From a virus, in IMG/VR virus record IMGVR_UViG_3300025108_000442, positions 1 through 21,595 of that record: a stretch of 21,595 bases of DNA; one strand, 5' to 3'. The translations under genes were made by a program, and so were the position numbers. How positions within the stretch are numbered: position 1 is the stretch's first letter; each line of letters opens with the position of its first letter. The notes below the pieces were generated by a model, which saw only the letters and a list, made by a program, of their open reading frames with translations, had not been told where the DNA came from and made no database searches. Shown here piece after piece: positions 12,371-21,155 of this stretch.

Positions 12371-14415
12371 TGGGTGGTGGTGGATTCGGCAGAGCCTACG
12401 CAAGCGGCTCAAACACACAGATAAATAAAGCTGCTTTAGCTAAGGCCGCTGCTCGTGCGCCTAAGACTGTAGGTTCTGTCATATCTAAACAACAAGAAGA
12501 ACTTGTCGATTTATACTCTAACCCTTTTTCATCTACTATAGATTCTCCTAGCATTGGTCTACCAGAACCTATTAAAGTTACGGGTTCTAGAACTGAGCCT
12601 ACTACACCTGCGTTTAAAGCAGGAGATAGGGAAGATGTATATGACGACGCAGGAAACAAAGTAGGCTTTACTCTTTACAAAGAACAAAAAAGCTATGACG
12701 GCTATGGTAATGTAACAGGCAGTAAGGTAGTTCCTCGCACTACTTATTATGCTCCTTCAACTGTACAAAAAACAGCAGAAAGAAAAAAAAGCTACGGAGA
12801 TAAGAGCATTGCAGACATAGCCGCACAGTTGGAAGCGGAAGCTCCTGCTAAGGCTAGAACAGGGATGGATTTATATAGCGAGTTTGACCCCAATCGTGGA
12901 GCTATGCAGGGCTACAGTGTTGACTCTTATAACAGAGAAATAAATGTAGAACAGCCTTTGCTCCAAGCGTTTCAAGATTTAGAAGTACCTGCGTATAAAG
13001 AGTTTGATGTTCCTGAGTTAGACACTGGCGGTCTTGATTACGATAAGACAAAACTATACACTAACTACGGTAAGCGTGGACAGCTAGAGTTTCCGAATGA
13101 AGCTGCTAGACAAGAGTATTACGAAAAAGAAAGAACAGGAACTTTCCACGATGTTTCTGAACTACTAGGTATTGATTCAGAACTAGGTCAGCAAACAATG
13201 GTGTGGGTTAAGAATCCACCAGAGCCTAGTAAGTGGGAGAAGTTTTTAGGCAACCCTGTACTACAGGTTGTAGGGCTGTTGAATCCTACTGTTGCGTTAG
13301 CAACTACAGGAGCTAAGTTAGCTTCAGGTGTAGACGTATCTCCTGTTGAGTTAGCTAGTAGTGCCTTAACTGGTTTAAACATGGCGGGAGTAACTAAGCC
13401 TCCTGCACTAGGTGACATACCTGTTGGTGGTGGGCCGCCTCAGATGACTAAAGGCACTGGCTTGTTTGGTACTACTTACGGACAAACACAGACTGCATTA
13501 AACGTAGCAGCCGCAGGAGATGCCAAAGGTGCTGCTATTGCTTTGGTAGGCAATGACATTATTAAAGGTGGGTTAGACAAAGTAGGGCTAGACCAAGCGA
13601 CTATTGAACGTGCAGGTATCCAGTACGATGACTTTGAGGCAGGGTTAGGTAAGACTGTACAAAAACTAGCAGCAGGTGAGGAGCTAGATGAGGCTCTTGC
13701 ATTTGGTTTAGGTACTTATATCAGAGAAGGCGGTACACTAGGCTCTATTGATTTACCTGAGACTAACATAGACTTAGGCGTTATTGAAGACGTTGTTAGA
13801 GATATTGTACGCCCTATTGGTAAAGTAGGTACAGCCCTTGCTGACTTTGTTGAAGAGGCTATGCCTGATATAGACGTAGATATAGATATAGATACTAGAG
13901 CATTACGTCCTCTTGAAGATGTTATTAAAGCAGGTGGTAGAGCAACTGAAGATGCTGTTAGGGCGGCAGGTAGTGTTATAGATGATACTGTTATACAGCC
14001 TATCAGAGAAGCAGGAAAAGAGTTTGATGATGTAGTAACACAGCCTGTTGGTGACGCTCTGTCTGCTTTAGATACAGCCATTAGACAGGCTCTTCCAGAC
14101 ATTGACTTACCAGATGTAGACCTGCCTAGTATTGACCTACCTAGCATTGACTTACCTTTTGACTTACTACCTTCTCTTATGTCAGACACAGGTCAAGACT
14201 TTATACCGTCACCTACACGCACAACAGACAGCTTGTTTAATGATGAGTTGTTTAAGTTTGAAACAGAGATAGGTATCAGCGATTACCCACTAGTAGACGA
14301 AGAACTAGAGTTGTTTTACCCAGAGTCTGCGCCACAGTTAGACTACGCACCAGATTATGACAACTTCTTTGAAAACACTATTTACGAAGCTAAACCACGG
14401 AGTTACGATTTCTAA
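12370..14415 (+). CDS. Large putative internal virion protein with Asp/Pro repeats
   Basis: A 681-aa protein. The N-terminus is Gly-rich (MGGGGFGRAYASGS), followed by a Ser/Pro/Thr-rich, probably disordered region to about residue 130. A middle part shows Tyr and Lys/Glu-rich segments. A hydrophobic helix at about 295-320 (VLQVVGLLNPTVALATTGAKL) follows. The Gly/Ala-rich region from about 345 ends in acidic DIDVDIDIDT (about 500-509) and in a repeat of the DLPSI type (579-598). The end PQLDYAPDYDNFFENT is acidic and aromatic. No catalytic motif is visible. Such proteins between lysis/tail and adaptor genes in marine podoviruses are usually assumed to be internal or ejection proteins, which is inference here. 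It starts at the TAATG of the holin gene and ends at the TAATG of the adaptor gene. Confidence 0.65.
   Translation: MGGGGFGRAYASGSNTQINKAALAKAAARAPKTVGSVISKQQEELVDLYSNPFSSTIDSPSIGLPEPIKVTGSRTEPTTPAFKAGDREDVYDDAGNKVGFTLYKEQKSYDGYGNVTGSKVVPRTTYYAPSTVQKTAERKKSYGDKSIADIAAQLEAEAPAKARTGMDLYSEFDPNRGAMQGYSVDSYNREINVEQPLLQAFQDLEVPAYKEFDVPELDTGGLDYDKTKLYTNYGKRGQLEFPNEAARQEYYEKERTGTFHDVSELLGIDSELGQQTMVWVKNPPEPSKWEKFLGNPVLQVVGLLNPTVALATTGAKLASGVDVSPVELASSALTGLNMAGVTKPPALGDIPVGGGPPQMTKGTGLFGTTYGQTQTALNVAAAGDAKGAAIALVGNDIIKGGLDKVGLDQATIERAGIQYDDFEAGLGKTVQKLAAGEELDEALAFGLGTYIREGGTLGSIDLPETNIDLGVIEDVVRDIVRPIGKVGTALADFVEEAMPDIDVDIDIDTRALRPLEDVIKAGGRATEDAVRAAGSVIDDTVIQPIREAGKEFDDVVTQPVGDALSALDTAIRQALPDIDLPDVDLPSIDLPSIDLPFDLLPSLMSDTGQDFIPSPTRTTDSLFNDELFKFETEIGISDYPLVDEELELFYPESAPQLDYAPDYDNFFENTIYEAKPRSYDF
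14104..14163 (+). repeat. Four 15-bp tandem repeats encoding Asp-Leu-Pro-x-Ile/Val
   Basis: Units at 14104-14118, 14119-14133, 14134-14148 and 14149-14163 share GAC-Y-T-CC at the same positions and encode DLPDV, DLPSI, DLPSI and DLPFD. Third-base differences show the copies are not very recent. Copy number could vary between relatives by slippage in steps of five residues. Confidence 0.75.
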
Positions 14416-15059
14416 TGACTTACTTACAACTGGTAAACAGCGTACTACGCAGACTGAGGGAGGATGAAGTAACTACTGTTGCTCAAACATCCTACTCTAA
14501 ACTTATTGGTGAGTTTGTCAATGACGCTAAACGCACCGTAGAAGACTCTTATGATTGGACTGCACTACGCACTACTCTCACTGTGTCAACTACAACAGAT
14601 ACATTTAACTATGTACTTACTGGCTCACAGAACAGAATGAAGTTGTTAGATGTTGTTAATGACACATCAGATTGGTTCATGCAGTACCGTGGCTCACGTT
14701 GGATGGACAATGCTTTTTTGATTGAGACTCCACCTATAGGCGCACCACAGTTCTACAGCTTTAACGGTGTTGACGCTAACGGTGACAATGCTGTTGATGT
14801 ATACCCAAAGCCTGACGGTGTATATCAACTACGCTTTAACGTGGTGTTACGTACAGCAGACTTTACAGAAGACACAGACAAGCTAGGCGCACCTTCATCA
14901 CCTGTCATACAACTAGCCACTGCATTGGGTGCTAGAGAGCGTGGTGAAACTGGAGGCACTAGCGCAGCAGAGTTGTTTGCACTAGCAGATAACACCTTGG
15001 CTGACGCTATTGCTATTGATGCGTCACAACATCCTGAAGAAACTATCTGGTATTCTTAA
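14415..15059 (+). CDS. Head-to-tail adaptor protein (SU10-type)
   Basis: A 214-aa protein beginning MTYLQLVNSVLRRLREDEVT, followed by helical VNDAKRTVEDSYDWTALRTT (about residues 35-54) and a beta-rich middle with DWFMQYRGSRWMDN. A further strand/helix part contains YPKPDGVYQLRFNVVLRT, and the C-terminal helix region ends DASQHPEETIWYS. The pattern NDAKRxVEDSYDWTALRTT at this position is typical of the podovirus adaptor/head-completion family related to phage SU10. That family forms a dodecameric ring under the portal that receives the nozzle. The length fits. It starts at a TAATG junction, with CGGAG about 12 bases upstream, and is joined by another TAATG to the nozzle gene, matching their assembly order. 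Confidence 0.8.
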   Translation: MTYLQLVNSVLRRLREDEVTTVAQTSYSKLIGEFVNDAKRTVEDSYDWTALRTTLTVSTTTDTFNYVLTGSQNRMKLLDVVNDTSDWFMQYRGSRWMDNAFLIETPPIGAPQFYSFNGVDANGDNAVDVYPKPDGVYQLRFNVVLRTADFTEDTDKLGAPSSPVIQLATALGARERGETGGTSAAELFALADNTLADAIAIDASQHPEETIWYS

Positions 15060-16591
15060 TGGCACAACAATTACAGAACATTACCGTTGCCGCCCCTGGT
15101 TTTGCAGGTCTTAACACACAGGACTCGCCTATTGGTGTTGATCCATCGTTTGCCGCTGTTGCAGACAACTGTGTTATTGACAAGCTAGGCCGTATTGGTG
15201 CGCGTAAGGGTTGGGAAGCAGTATCTAGCAATGGCTCTTCTGTACTAGGAAGCAGTCGTGGCATAGAGACTATGTACGAGTTTATTGATAACTCTGGTGA
15301 CAAGGTTGTGTTGTCAGCGGGTAACAATAAAGTATTCAAAGGCACTTCAACCTTAACAGACATTACTCCCAGTAGTTATACTCCTTCAGCTAACGACTGG
15401 AAGATAGTAACATTAAACAACCATGTCTACTTGTTCCAGAGAGGACATGAGCCGCTGATAGGCACAGATGAGTCAGGTTCTTTTGTGTTAGAAACTATGT
15501 CAGCACATAGTCACAGCACTGGTACTGCTCCACAGGGCAACGAAGTCCTAGCAGCCTACGGTAAGCTATTTGTAGCTGACATCACAGGTGACAAGCACAC
15601 TATCTACTGGTCAGATACACTTAACGGTCACGCATGGACAGGAGGCGCTACAGGCTCATTAGACGTAACTCTTGTATGGCCTACAGGCTTTGACGAGATA
15701 ACGGCTCTAGCGGCTCACAATGGCTTCCTAATCATCTTTGGTAAGAAGTCTATACTTGTGTACTCAGGTGCGTCCTCTCCTGCCTCTATGACGCTTACAG
15801 ACACCATAGAAGGCATTGGCTGTATAGCTCGTGACTCAGTACAGCACACAGGCACTGATATACTGTTCTTGTCTGAGACAGGTGTACGTAGCTTTGGTAG
15901 GACTATACAAGAAAAGTCTATGCCTATGCGTGACATCAGCAAGAATGTACGCACTGACTTGTTAAACCTGATACCGCTACAGACTAACCCTATCAAATCT
16001 CTGTACAGTTCTGAAGAGGCTTTCTACCTACTAACTCTACCAGACAGCAACACTGTGTACTGCTTTGATATGCGTACTGCACTGCCTGATGGGTCACAAC
16101 GGGCTACAACGTGGTCAGGAATGTATCCTCTGTCGTTTGCTGTGTTGGAAGGTGGTGAGATATACATTGGTATCTCTAGCGGCATAGTTGAGTACACAGG
16201 CTATATGGACGGTGCTGTTAAGTACGAGATGAGATACTTCAGTAACCCTATGGACTTTGGTAACACTTCCAATCTAAAGTTCTTGAAGAAGTTTAACATG
16301 ACCATCATTGGTGGACAGAACACACCTACTACATTGAACTGGGGCTATGACTATACAGCGAATTATACTAAACAAGCGTTTACATTCGGCTCTAGCAACA
16401 TTGGCGAGTACGGTGTTTCTGAGTATAACACTACAGCAGAGTACACCTCCTCTATTCTAATCAACACACCAAAGGTTAACACTAGCGGTAGTGGTGAGGT
16501 AGTAACCATTGGTATTGAGGCAGAGGTTAATGGTGCTGCTTTTTCTATTCAAAAAATTGACATACACGCTCTACTAGGGAGACTTATCTAA
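15059..16591 (+). CDS. Tail nozzle protein (tubular B-like)
   Basis: A 510-aa beta-rich protein. The start MAQQLQNITVAAPGFAGLNT and the phrase DNCVIDKLGRIGARKGWEAV (about residues 36-55) are typical of podovirus nozzle/hub proteins, which form a hexameric tube below the adaptor. The repeated strand units (WKIVTLNNHVYLFQRG, LAAYGKLFVADITGD, LAAHNGFLIIFGKKS) look like beta-propeller blades. ILFLSETGVRSFGRTIQEKS (about 270-289) belongs to the same fold. It follows the adaptor directly and is followed by a fibre-like stub. Family assignment is from motif memory and context. At the TAATG start no clear ribosome binding site is visible, so coupled re-initiation from the adaptor is probable. Confidence 0.82.
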   Translation: MAQQLQNITVAAPGFAGLNTQDSPIGVDPSFAAVADNCVIDKLGRIGARKGWEAVSSNGSSVLGSSRGIETMYEFIDNSGDKVVLSAGNNKVFKGTSTLTDITPSSYTPSANDWKIVTLNNHVYLFQRGHEPLIGTDESGSFVLETMSAHSHSTGTAPQGNEVLAAYGKLFVADITGDKHTIYWSDTLNGHAWTGGATGSLDVTLVWPTGFDEITALAAHNGFLIIFGKKSILVYSGASSPASMTLTDTIEGIGCIARDSVQHTGTDILFLSETGVRSFGRTIQEKSMPMRDISKNVRTDLLNLIPLQTNPIKSLYSSEEAFYLLTLPDSNTVYCFDMRTALPDGSQRATTWSGMYPLSFAVLEGGEIYIGISSGIVEYTGYMDGAVKYEMRYFSNPMDFGNTSNLKFLKKFNMTIIGGQNTPTTLNWGYDYTANYTKQAFTFGSSNIGEYGVSEYNTTAEYTSSILINTPKVNTSGSGEVVTIGIEAEVNGAAFSIQKIDIHALLGRLI

Positions 16592-16824
16592 TGTCTAATT
16601 ACACTAAGACAACTAACTTTGCTACAAAGGATTCTCTCCCTTCAGGCAATGCTGCTAAGATTGTGAGAGGTACAGAGATCGACACTGAATTTAACAACAT
16701 TGCCACGGCCAGTGCCACTAAAGCTGACACTGCTAGTCCTACTTTCACAGGTACTGTAACAGCCGCTACCGTGAACGTCACAGGTACACTGACGGCTGAC
16801 ACAATTACTGGAGGGTCATACTAA
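16591..16824 (+). CDS. Short fibre-like protein, possible adaptor or stub, 77 aa
   Basis: The protein begins MSNYTKTTNFATKDSLPSGN and has AAKIVRGTEIDTEFNNIA (about residues 21-38), a segment that opens many larger phage fibres. A short Ala/Thr/Lys stretch and TGTVTAATVNVTGTLTADTI follow, and the chain stops at GGSY. The last four residues resemble the end of the fibre at 8165-9733 (GGTY). It therefore looks like the anchor and first beta-strands of a fibre without shaft or tip. It could be a genuine small virion protein, a platform for a separately encoded fibre, or the leftover of a longer gene. AGGGAG upstream and a TAATG on both sides support expression. No frameshift is apparent after the stop, because the next gene starts at once in another frame. 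Confidence 0.7.
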   Translation: MSNYTKTTNFATKDSLPSGNAAKIVRGTEIDTEFNNIATASATKADTASPTFTGTVTAATVNVTGTLTADTITGGSY

Positions 16825-17918
16825 TGGCTGTAAATTCTACTATGGGTAATCTTTTCAACGTAGGAGCTAGTTATTTACTAGGCCGTGAAGGAGAGCAAGC
16901 ATTTGAGAAGTTAGGTCGACAAGCTCAGACAGGCGCTGAAAGGATAGGAACACAGGCTGTTGAGGCTACAGAGTTTAAACCTTATACTGTTACTAGTGGG
17001 TTGGCTAATATAGCTACTACACCTGAAGGCGGTTTTGGCATTGGTTTGTCACCAGAGCAAGAGGCTTTACAGCAACAAATCATGGGTCAAGCAGGTGGCT
17101 TCTTTAGTCAACTACAGGCTGATCCTGCGGCTGTACAGGCTGACATCTATGAAAGCATACGAGCTACACAGCGTCCTGAAGAGGAACGTCAGCGTCTAGC
17201 ATTAGAAGAGCGTATGTTGTCACAAGGACGTTTAGGACTTGGCTCTGCCGCCTACGGTGGTTCTTCCCCTGAGTTACTAGCTCAAGAGACTGCACGACAG
17301 GAAGCTATGGCACGAGCTAACTTAGGTGCTAGAGAGCAAGCAATGGCAGAGCAAAAGCAAGCTGCGGGTATTGCAGGAGGATTGTTAGGTGCAGGTTACA
17401 TGCCCCAACAGCAAGCATTAGATTTATTTGGTGCTGCTAATCTTCCTGCACAGCTACAGCAGAGAGGCCAGTTAGGCGGTGCTGAACTACAAGCCTTGTT
17501 AGGTCAAACAGGGCTAGAAGGTTACTTACAAGCCGCAGAACTAGGACAGGCAGAGAGACTAGCTAACCTAAGCACAATGGCTAATATTCTAGGCGGTAGC
17601 GGTACAGGAGCTACAGCAAGAACTGGTTTAGTAGATCAGTTGCTAGGGTTAGTCAGACCAGAGCAGGAAACAGGAAACATGCTGTCTTTCCCTGACACGC
17701 CTTCTTCATCTTTCTTAGGAGGAAGTGGTTTTTTAAGCAGTATTTTACTACCTGAAGTAACTAACCCATACGACACAGGTTCTTTATTTAGCGGGTACGT
17801 TCCATCAGCTATACCAACACCGGGGCAACCAATAAACTTAGGCAATATAGGCTCAGTGCAAGATATTGACTCAAGTGGTTTTAACGAATCTGCGTTTAAC
17901 GCTGCACTAGGTCTTTAA
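16824..17918 (+). CDS. Putative internal/ejection protein, Ala/Gln/Gly-rich
   Basis: A 364-aa protein. After MAVNSTMGNLFNVGASYLLG the chain is dominated by charged and Gln-rich helices, notably RPEEERQRLALEERMLSQGR (about residues 113-132) and ARQEAMARANLGAREQAMAE. A Gly/Ala-rich helical segment contains AAGIAGGLLGAGYMPQQQA. The C-terminal third is Ser/Gly/Pro-rich and probably extended. It contains hydrophobic patches but no clear single membrane helix. Helical, Gln/Ala-rich proteins in this place of podovirus genomes are commonly ejection (internal virion) proteins. No enzyme motif is seen. GGAGG before the TAATG start gives a good ribosome binding site. Confidence 0.6.
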   Translation: MAVNSTMGNLFNVGASYLLGREGEQAFEKLGRQAQTGAERIGTQAVEATEFKPYTVTSGLANIATTPEGGFGIGLSPEQEALQQQIMGQAGGFFSQLQADPAAVQADIYESIRATQRPEEERQRLALEERMLSQGRLGLGSAAYGGSSPELLAQETARQEAMARANLGAREQAMAEQKQAAGIAGGLLGAGYMPQQQALDLFGAANLPAQLQQRGQLGGAELQALLGQTGLEGYLQAAELGQAERLANLSTMANILGGSGTGATARTGLVDQLLGLVRPEQETGNMLSFPDTPSSSFLGGSGFLSSILLPEVTNPYDTGSLFSGYVPSAIPTPGQPINLGNIGSVQDIDSSGFNESAFNAALGL

Positions 17919-17930
17919 GGAGAACAACTA

Positions 17931-19133
17931 ATGGCTAGAGTAAGTATTGAAGGGTTGCTGACAGGTTTAGCGGGAACTCCTGATTTAAGAGAAGAAGGTA
18001 TCACGAGAGCGAGTGCTATACAAGGTAGAGGACTAGGCTCTAATTTAGCTCGTTCACTGGCTTTACAAGCACCAGAGCGTCAGCAGATGATGCGTAGAGG
18101 CGCAGGAGGCTTACTAGGCGTAGATACTCGTACTGCGGGTGAGAAAGTACAAGAGCAACTATCTAGTCTAGATATAACTACCCCACAGGGTCAAAAACAA
18201 GCGGTTGCTTTAGTTTCTCAAGTTGATCCTGCTAGGGCATTGGCTTTGCAGACTCAGTTTAACGAAGCAAACATTGCTAAACAAACGGCTGAAAGAGAGT
18301 TTTCTTTAGAAGAAAGACGAGTAGCGGCTCTTGAAAGCGAAGCTAACATTTCTAAACAAGAAGCTGTAGGTAAACTCAATCCTCAAATGTATACTCCTGA
18401 GAGTTTACAGGCTTTTGCAGATAATTTAGAAAAAACTGGACAAAAAGATTACGGATTATTAAAAGAAATAGACTTAGTTAAAAAAACTTTTGAAATAAAA
18501 ACATCAGAAGATATTGTATCTAAGATAGGCAAAAGGGCTGAACAATTATCTAGTTCTTCACAAAGACAGTCTTCTCTTAATCAAATGTCTCGTTTATTAG
18601 ACACTGGGTTAAAAACAGGCTCTCTGGCGGGACTGTCTAAATCTTTTAAAGGCGTGTTATCTAGTGTTTTAGATGTGGAAATTGAAGGTTTAGCAGAAGC
18701 AGAAGCGTTAGAAGCTATCTCAAATAAATTAGCATTAGAAGTCAGAAACCCTGCATCTGGTATGGGTTTGCCTGGAGCAACTTCAAACAGAGACTTGGAT
18801 TTTTTGATTGCTTCTATACCAGGTTTACGTAAGTCTGTAAAAGGCAATAGACTAATGATCGCTCTTGCTAAAGAGCAACATAAAATGCGTCAAGCAATTG
18901 ATAGAGAGCAAGCAAGAGTCATTAAAGAAAACGGTGGTTTTGCTCCTCTTGATTTAGAAACGCAACTTTCAAGTTTTTATACAGAGTATCAAATTGATCC
19001 TGCACTTAGAAAAGAAGCTGAAGAATTATTAGACCCATCAGCAACAGAAAAAACTTGGTCTGATGATGATTTAGAAGCTAGGTTAGCAGAATTAAAGAAA
19101 AATAGAAATCCCAACCCAATAGGAAGACGTTAA
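17931..19133 (+). CDS. Putative internal/ejection protein, helical
   Basis: A 400-aa mostly helical protein with no signal peptide. The start MARVSIEGLLTGLAGTPDLR leads to a basic segment with ERQQMMRRGAGGLLGVDTRT (about residues 49-68). A charged coiled-coil region includes TAEREFSLEERRVAALESEA (about 118-137), and the C-terminal half contains NPASGMGLPGATSNRDLDFL (about 272-291), followed by IPGLRKSVKGNRLMIALAKE. That LPGATSNRDLDFL segment is a recurrent pattern in phage internal proteins, to my impression. AAGGAGA ends just before ATG in the 12-base gap after the previous gene. The last part is A/T-richer than upstream genes. It is joined to the next gene by TAATG. Confidence 0.6.
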   Translation: MARVSIEGLLTGLAGTPDLREEGITRASAIQGRGLGSNLARSLALQAPERQQMMRRGAGGLLGVDTRTAGEKVQEQLSSLDITTPQGQKQAVALVSQVDPARALALQTQFNEANIAKQTAEREFSLEERRVAALESEANISKQEAVGKLNPQMYTPESLQAFADNLEKTGQKDYGLLKEIDLVKKTFEIKTSEDIVSKIGKRAEQLSSSSQRQSSLNQMSRLLDTGLKTGSLAGLSKSFKGVLSSVLDVEIEGLAEAEALEAISNKLALEVRNPASGMGLPGATSNRDLDFLIASIPGLRKSVKGNRLMIALAKEQHKMRQAIDREQARVIKENGGFAPLDLETQLSSFYTEYQIDPALRKEAEELLDPSATEKTWSDDDLEARLAELKKNRNPNPIGRR

Positions 19134-21103
19134 TGGCTATGTCTGAATACGAAGTAGGTAACTGGTTACTTGATAATGACTCTTTAAAAGGAACTGCTGA
19201 GTACGCTAGAAATGCTGATTTATTTATGAGCTTTTCTATTAAAAACCAAGCTAAAGAAAATAAAGAAGAGTTAGGGGATTGGCTACTTAACAACGAAAAT
19301 AAAAAAGGAACTGCTGAGTACGAACGAAAAGCAGACGCTTTTATGAGTGTTGTCAATAAAGTAGATGAAAACAGAAACGAAGACTCTTCTAACATGTCTG
19401 CTTATATGCGAGGAATTGCTCAAGGAGCTACCTTTGAGTTATATGATGAAGCTAAAGCAGGAGCGTTAGCTGTTGGTGATTTTCTTGTTAACAACCCAAG
19501 TGATTCTGATTTTTCAGAGTTGTATGAAAGCAGAAAGCAGAAAGAAAACGAGTTGTTAGATTCTTATAGAAAAGACAACAGTAAATCTTACTTTGCAGGG
19601 CAAGTAACTGGTGGCGTTGCTACTCTGCCTTTAGGAGGCACGTTAGGCAAGGCAGGTCAGTTTTTATTCGGTGTCGGAGGCAGAGGAGCTACGTTAGGGA
19701 CAACTGCCGCAAGAACCGCTGCTGCGGGAGCTACTCAAGCGGGTCTATCAGGATTCGGTATGGGTGAAGGATTAGAGGATAGACTAACAAAAGCGTCATT
19801 AGGTTTTGGCGTAGGTGGTTTAGTAGGTGGAGGACTAGGTGCAGGAGGTTATAAACTAGCTCAAAAAGTAGCTAACTCTTCTACTGGTCTTGTTAACAAT
19901 GCCGCAGGTATGGGTGGAGTTGCTAAAAGTTCTTTAGAATTAGGAGAAGAATTAGAGCCTCAATTAGGTAAAATTGCTCAAGATGCTGCAAATGCTCGTT
20001 CATCTGCTTACAACTCTTGGCGAGAAAGACTAGATAAGGCTATTGAAGCTACAAAAACAAAGGTAACGAGAAACGCAGATCAAGACAATGCTCCTGAGAT
20101 AATACCAATGGGAGCTTTAAAAGGAATAATAGACGGTACTCAAGGTTTATTAACAGATCAGAAAAACATACTATCTATTTTACAAAAACCAGATAAAGTA
20201 ACTTTTGACACTTATCGCCAGATGTATAAAACAGCTTGGGATTTACAGAAGCAGTTACCTCCTGCTGAGGCCGCTACATTGGCTAAAAGACTAAAAGATT
20301 TAGAAGGTTTTGAGTATAGACATTTAGATAGTATTCTAGGAACAAGTAACCTAGGTACTGCTCGTAAGCAAATAGACCAAGCCGTTAAAGGTTTTGAAAC
20401 TGGACAACTTCTTAATAAAGAATTAGTAACTAAGATAGCTAAAGGAGAACCATTAGACCCTACTTTTGCTATGCAGTTTTTACCAAATAACTCGTCTAGT
20501 TTGAGTAATTTTTTAAACCTGCAAAAAAGAATAAAGTCTTGGGCGGCAGAAGCTAAAGTATCTGCAAAAGAAGCAGATGAGATTTTATCTCCGCTACGAG
20601 CTAACGCCTTATCTGATGTTGTTAGTTCGCCTAAGTTATTAGAGGCTGTAGCAAATCCTAAAACAACCCAGGATTTTGACATTATTAAACACTATGAAGC
20701 ACTGTTATCTCCACAACAGTTCAGATACGTTAAAAGTTTGGCTAGTAGTCCTAAAGGACTGATTGCTAAAAGAATAGAATCTTTGTCTGCTTATCAAACT
20801 GCCGCAGGTGTTTTATCTTTGGGAGGCGTAGGAGCAACAGTTGCGGGAGCAGGAGGAGCAGCAGGAATGACTGTTCTTGGTTTATATTTATCTAGTCCTG
20901 TTCTTGTTCGTTCTCTTGCGAATAAGCCTCAAATACTAGCATTGGTTAATAAAGTGTTAAACGCTCCCGCAGGAACATCTACAGAAGCGTTAGCTAAATC
21001 GACAGAGATGTTAGGTAAAGCAGCAATAAAGGCGGGTATAATAACGCCTACTACTGCTTTATCTTCTATGGTAGGGGCAGGAAAACAGCCACAACAGCAG
21101 TAA
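19133..21103 (+). CDS. Large putative internal/ejection protein with N-terminal duplication
   Basis: A 656-aa protein ending the late operon. Residues 7-33 and 46-72 are two copies of a 27-residue unit of the form E-x-G-x-WLL-x-N...KGTAEY-x-R-x-AD-x-FMS. This resembles a short helical repeat seen in many phage virion proteins. A Gly/Ala-rich hydrophobic region (about 165-245, LGGTLGKAGQFLFGVGGRGAT) and another near 555-600 (GVLSLGGVGATVAGAGGAAG) could insert into membranes during DNA ejection. The middle is helical and charged. No lytic transglycosylase motif is visible, unlike T7 gp16. GGAAG precedes the TAATG start. The gene ends immediately before the bidirectional terminator. Confidence 0.65.
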   Translation: MAMSEYEVGNWLLDNDSLKGTAEYARNADLFMSFSIKNQAKENKEELGDWLLNNENKKGTAEYERKADAFMSVVNKVDENRNEDSSNMSAYMRGIAQGATFELYDEAKAGALAVGDFLVNNPSDSDFSELYESRKQKENELLDSYRKDNSKSYFAGQVTGGVATLPLGGTLGKAGQFLFGVGGRGATLGTTAARTAAAGATQAGLSGFGMGEGLEDRLTKASLGFGVGGLVGGGLGAGGYKLAQKVANSSTGLVNNAAGMGGVAKSSLELGEELEPQLGKIAQDAANARSSAYNSWRERLDKAIEATKTKVTRNADQDNAPEIIPMGALKGIIDGTQGLLTDQKNILSILQKPDKVTFDTYRQMYKTAWDLQKQLPPAEAATLAKRLKDLEGFEYRHLDSILGTSNLGTARKQIDQAVKGFETGQLLNKELVTKIAKGEPLDPTFAMQFLPNNSSSLSNFLNLQKRIKSWAAEAKVSAKEADEILSPLRANALSDVVSSPKLLEAVANPKTTQDFDIIKHYEALLSPQQFRYVKSLASSPKGLIAKRIESLSAYQTAAGVLSLGGVGATVAGAGGAAGMTVLGLYLSSPVLVRSLANKPQILALVNKVLNAPAGTSTEALAKSTEMLGKAAIKAGIITPTTALSSMVGAGKQPQQQ

Positions 21104-21105
21104 CA

Positions 21106-21141
21106 AAAAAGCCCTATGCAGTCATCTACATAGGGCTTTTT
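21106..21141. terminator. Bidirectional intrinsic terminator between convergent operons
   Basis: The stem GCCCTATG (21111-21118) pairs with CATAGGGC (21129-21136), flanked by an A-tract on the left and a T-tract on the right (21106-21110 and 21137-21141), with a 10-base loop. On either strand the hairpin is followed by a run of T. It ends the rightward late operon just after its stop codon and the leftward reductase gene, whose stop codon is at 21156-21158. Confidence 0.93.
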
Positions 21142-21155
21142 AGTACCTACAACAT

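Noticed and set aside
12782-12791. A-run in the large internal protein gene as a programmed frameshift site
   Set aside because: The frame continues unbroken for hundreds of codons, and no alternative frame product or stimulatory structure is evident.
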